A program made the translations under genes and the position numbers. The notes under the pieces were generated by a model. The model saw nothing but the letters and a program-made list of their open reading frames with translations. It had not been told where the DNA came from and did not search any database. This document shows, piece after piece, positions 17,346 through 18,655 of a DNA stretch of 18,655 bases (positions are counted from its first letter, which is position 1; each line of letters begins with the position of its first letter). The DNA is taken from contig JADZDN010000387.1 of the NCBI GenBank assembly GCA_020851015.1, positions 1 through 18,655 of the forward strand, given 5' to 3'. The DNA is from Alphaproteobacteria bacterium (GTDB lineage: Bacteria; Pseudomonadota; Alphaproteobacteria; JAEULC01).

Positions 17346-18569
17346 ATGACAGCCGCCGCCTCCGCGAAGACCAGTGCGAAACCGTCGAAATCCGGCATGG
17401 GGCCCTTCCAGTGGGAGGACCCGTTCCTCCTCGAGGACCAGCTCGGCGAGGACGAGCGTGCCGTGCGCGACGCCGCGCGCGACTACTGCCAGGAAAAACT
17501 GATGCCGCGGGTGCTCGAGGCCAACCGGCACGAGCGCTTCGACCGCGAAATCCTGAACGAGATGGGCGCGCTGGGCCTGCTCGGCTCCACGATCCAGGGC
17601 TACGGCTGCGCCGGCGTCAGCTATGTCTGCTACGGGCTGGTGGCGCGCGAGGTGGAGCGCGTGGATTCCGGCTACCGCTCGGCCATGAGCGTGCAGTCCT
17701 CGCTGGTCATGCACCCGATCAATGCCTATGGCAGCGAGGAGCAGCGCCGCAAATACCTGCCCAAGCTGGCCACCGGCGAATGGGCCGGGTGCTTCGGCCT
17801 GACCGAGCCCGACCACGGCTCGGACCCCGGCGGCATGAAGACGCGGGCGCGCAAGACGGCCGGCGGCTACGTGCTCAAGGGCGCCAAGATGTGGATCACG
17901 AATTCGCCGATCGCCGACGTGTTCGTGGTCTGGGCCAAGGACGATGCGGGGGAAATCCGCGGCTTCATCCTGGAGCGCGGCATGAAAGGCCTGTCGACGC
18001 CGAAGATCGAGGGCAAGTTCTCGCTGCGGGCGTCGGTGACCGGCATGATCATGATGGACGAGGTGTTCGTGCCGGCGGATGCCATGCTACCCAAGGTGAA
18101 GGGGCTGCGGGGGCCGTTCTCGTGCCTGAACAATGCGCGCTACGGGATTTCCTGGGGGGCGCTGGGGGCGGCGGAATTCTGCTGGCAGGCGGCGCGGGAG
18201 TATACGCTCGGGCGGATCGTGTTCGGGCGGCCGCTGGCGGCGACGCAGCTGGTGCAGAAGAAGCTGGCGGACATGCAGACCGAGATCACGATCGGGCTGC
18301 AATCGGTGCTGCGGCTGGGGAGGCTGATGGACGAGGGCCGGGCGGCACCGGAGATGATCTCGCTGTGCAAGCGCAACTCCTGCGGCAAGGCGCTGGATAT
18401 CGCGCGGATGAGCCGGGACATGCATGGCGGCAACGGGATCGTGGACGAGTATCACGTGATCCGGCACGTGCTGAATCTTGAAACGGTGAACACCTATGAG
18501 GGGACGCATGACGTGCATGCGCTGATCCTCGGGCGGGCGCAGACGGGAATCGCGGCGTTCGGGGAGTAG
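17346..18569 (+). CDS. gcdH: Glutaryl-CoA dehydrogenase
   Basis: 407-aa flavoprotein of the acyl-CoA dehydrogenase family that oxidises and decarboxylates glutaryl-CoA to crotonyl-CoA in lysine and tryptophan breakdown. [19 protein letters not shown] (107-125) matches the human GCDH stretch that holds the substrate-binding Arg94 and Ser98 (here Arg111, Ser115). [20 protein letters not shown] and [16 protein letters not shown] bind FAD and substrate. The catalytic base is Glu385 in [19 protein letters not shown], which identifies this subfamily. ATG at 17346 has GGAAAGG eight bases upstream; the frame extends to 17220 but crosses the promoter. From about 18100 on, Gly codons switch from GGC to GGG (see findings). 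It is flanked by its own promoter and terminator and is probably monocistronic. Confidence 0.95.
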   Translation: MTAAASAKTSAKPSKSGMGPFQWEDPFLLEDQLGEDERAVRDAARDYCQEKLMPRVLEANRHERFDREILNEMGALGLLGSTIQGYGCAGVSYVCYGLVAREVERVDSGYRSAMSVQSSLVMHPINAYGSEEQRRKYLPKLATGEWAGCFGLTEPDHGSDPGGMKTRARKTAGGYVLKGAKMWITNSPIADVFVVWAKDDAGEIRGFILERGMKGLSTPKIEGKFSLRASVTGMIMMDEVFVPADAMLPKVKGLRGPFSCLNNARYGISWGALGAAEFCWQAAREYTLGRIVFGRPLAATQLVQKKLADMQTEITIGLQSVLRLGRLMDEGRAAPEMISLCKRNSCGKALDIARMSRDMHGGNGIVDEYHVIRHVLNLETVNTYEGTHDVHALILGRAQTGIAAFGE

Positions 18570-18605
18570 TTTCCGGAACTTTCCTTTATCGGAACGGAGT
18601 GGACG

Positions 18606-18640
18606 CGGCGGGGCCTTCAGGCCTCGCCGTCTCTTTTTTT
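18606..18640 (+). terminator. Intrinsic terminator of gcdH
   Basis: A ten-pair stem CGGCGGGGCC / GGCCTCGCCG (one G-U pair) closes a TTCA loop and is followed by TCTC and seven Ts. It begins 37 bases past the gcdH stop. Confidence 0.88.
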
Positions 18641-18655
18641 CCAGGCGCGTGCGGC

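Noticed and set aside
17003..17398. 131-aa version of the small protein
   Set aside because: It would run through the gcdH promoter and coding start; the recognisable block begins at 17221.

Overview
This is 18.7 kb of GC-rich chromosome, probably from an alphaproteobacterium. The signs are codons ending almost entirely in G or C, a LivHMGF/LivK amino-acid ABC operon, a glutaryl-CoA dehydrogenase very like the human enzyme, and 'catccttcgagac...ctcaggatga' type intergenic palindromes of a kind I associate with this class. The genus cannot be fixed from the sequence. I see no rRNA, tRNA, CRISPR array, insertion sequence or phage gene.

Left part (1-3.1 kb): the 3' end of exodeoxyribonuclease III (plus strand) abuts, stop to stop, a diiron ferritin-like protein (minus). 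A head-to-head pair of palindromic repeats separates this from an M81 (MlrC-type) metallopeptidase, also minus. Next (3.2-6.7 kb) is a two-gene islet with visibly lower GC at third codon positions: a stand-alone asparagine-synthase-like amidotransferase without the usual N-terminal cysteine, and a Wzx-like polysaccharide flippase. It looks like an acquired surface-glycan module.

Middle (6.9-11.1 kb): two tandem EamA-family transporters (plus) overlap by ATGA. They converge on a small secreted four-cysteine protein (minus). A second head-to-head repeat pair follows, then ilvD (dihydroxy-acid dehydratase, minus).

Right part (11.1-18.65 kb): a complete branched-chain/hydrophobic amino-acid uptake operon is transcribed leftwards as livH-livM-livG-livF-small membrane protein-livK. 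Its first five genes are overlapping or nearly so, and it ends in a strong intrinsic terminator with a 12-bp perfect stem. A sigma-54-like -24/-12 element, an upstream dyad and two leader hairpins precede livH. Beyond it, a 72-aa conserved-looking protein (minus) is divergent from gcdH (plus), which has its own TATAAT promoter and intrinsic terminator.

Functionally, most of the window concerns amino acids: uptake (liv), synthesis of branched-chain amino acids (ilvD), lysine/tryptophan breakdown (gcdH) and possible metabolite efflux (EamA pair). I found no clearly new multi-gene system. The best leads are the cysteine-less AsnB/flippase pair, the paired repeats with nearly the same geometry, the unknown membrane protein inside the liv operon with its candidate sigma-54 control, and an abrupt synonymous-codon switch inside gcdH.
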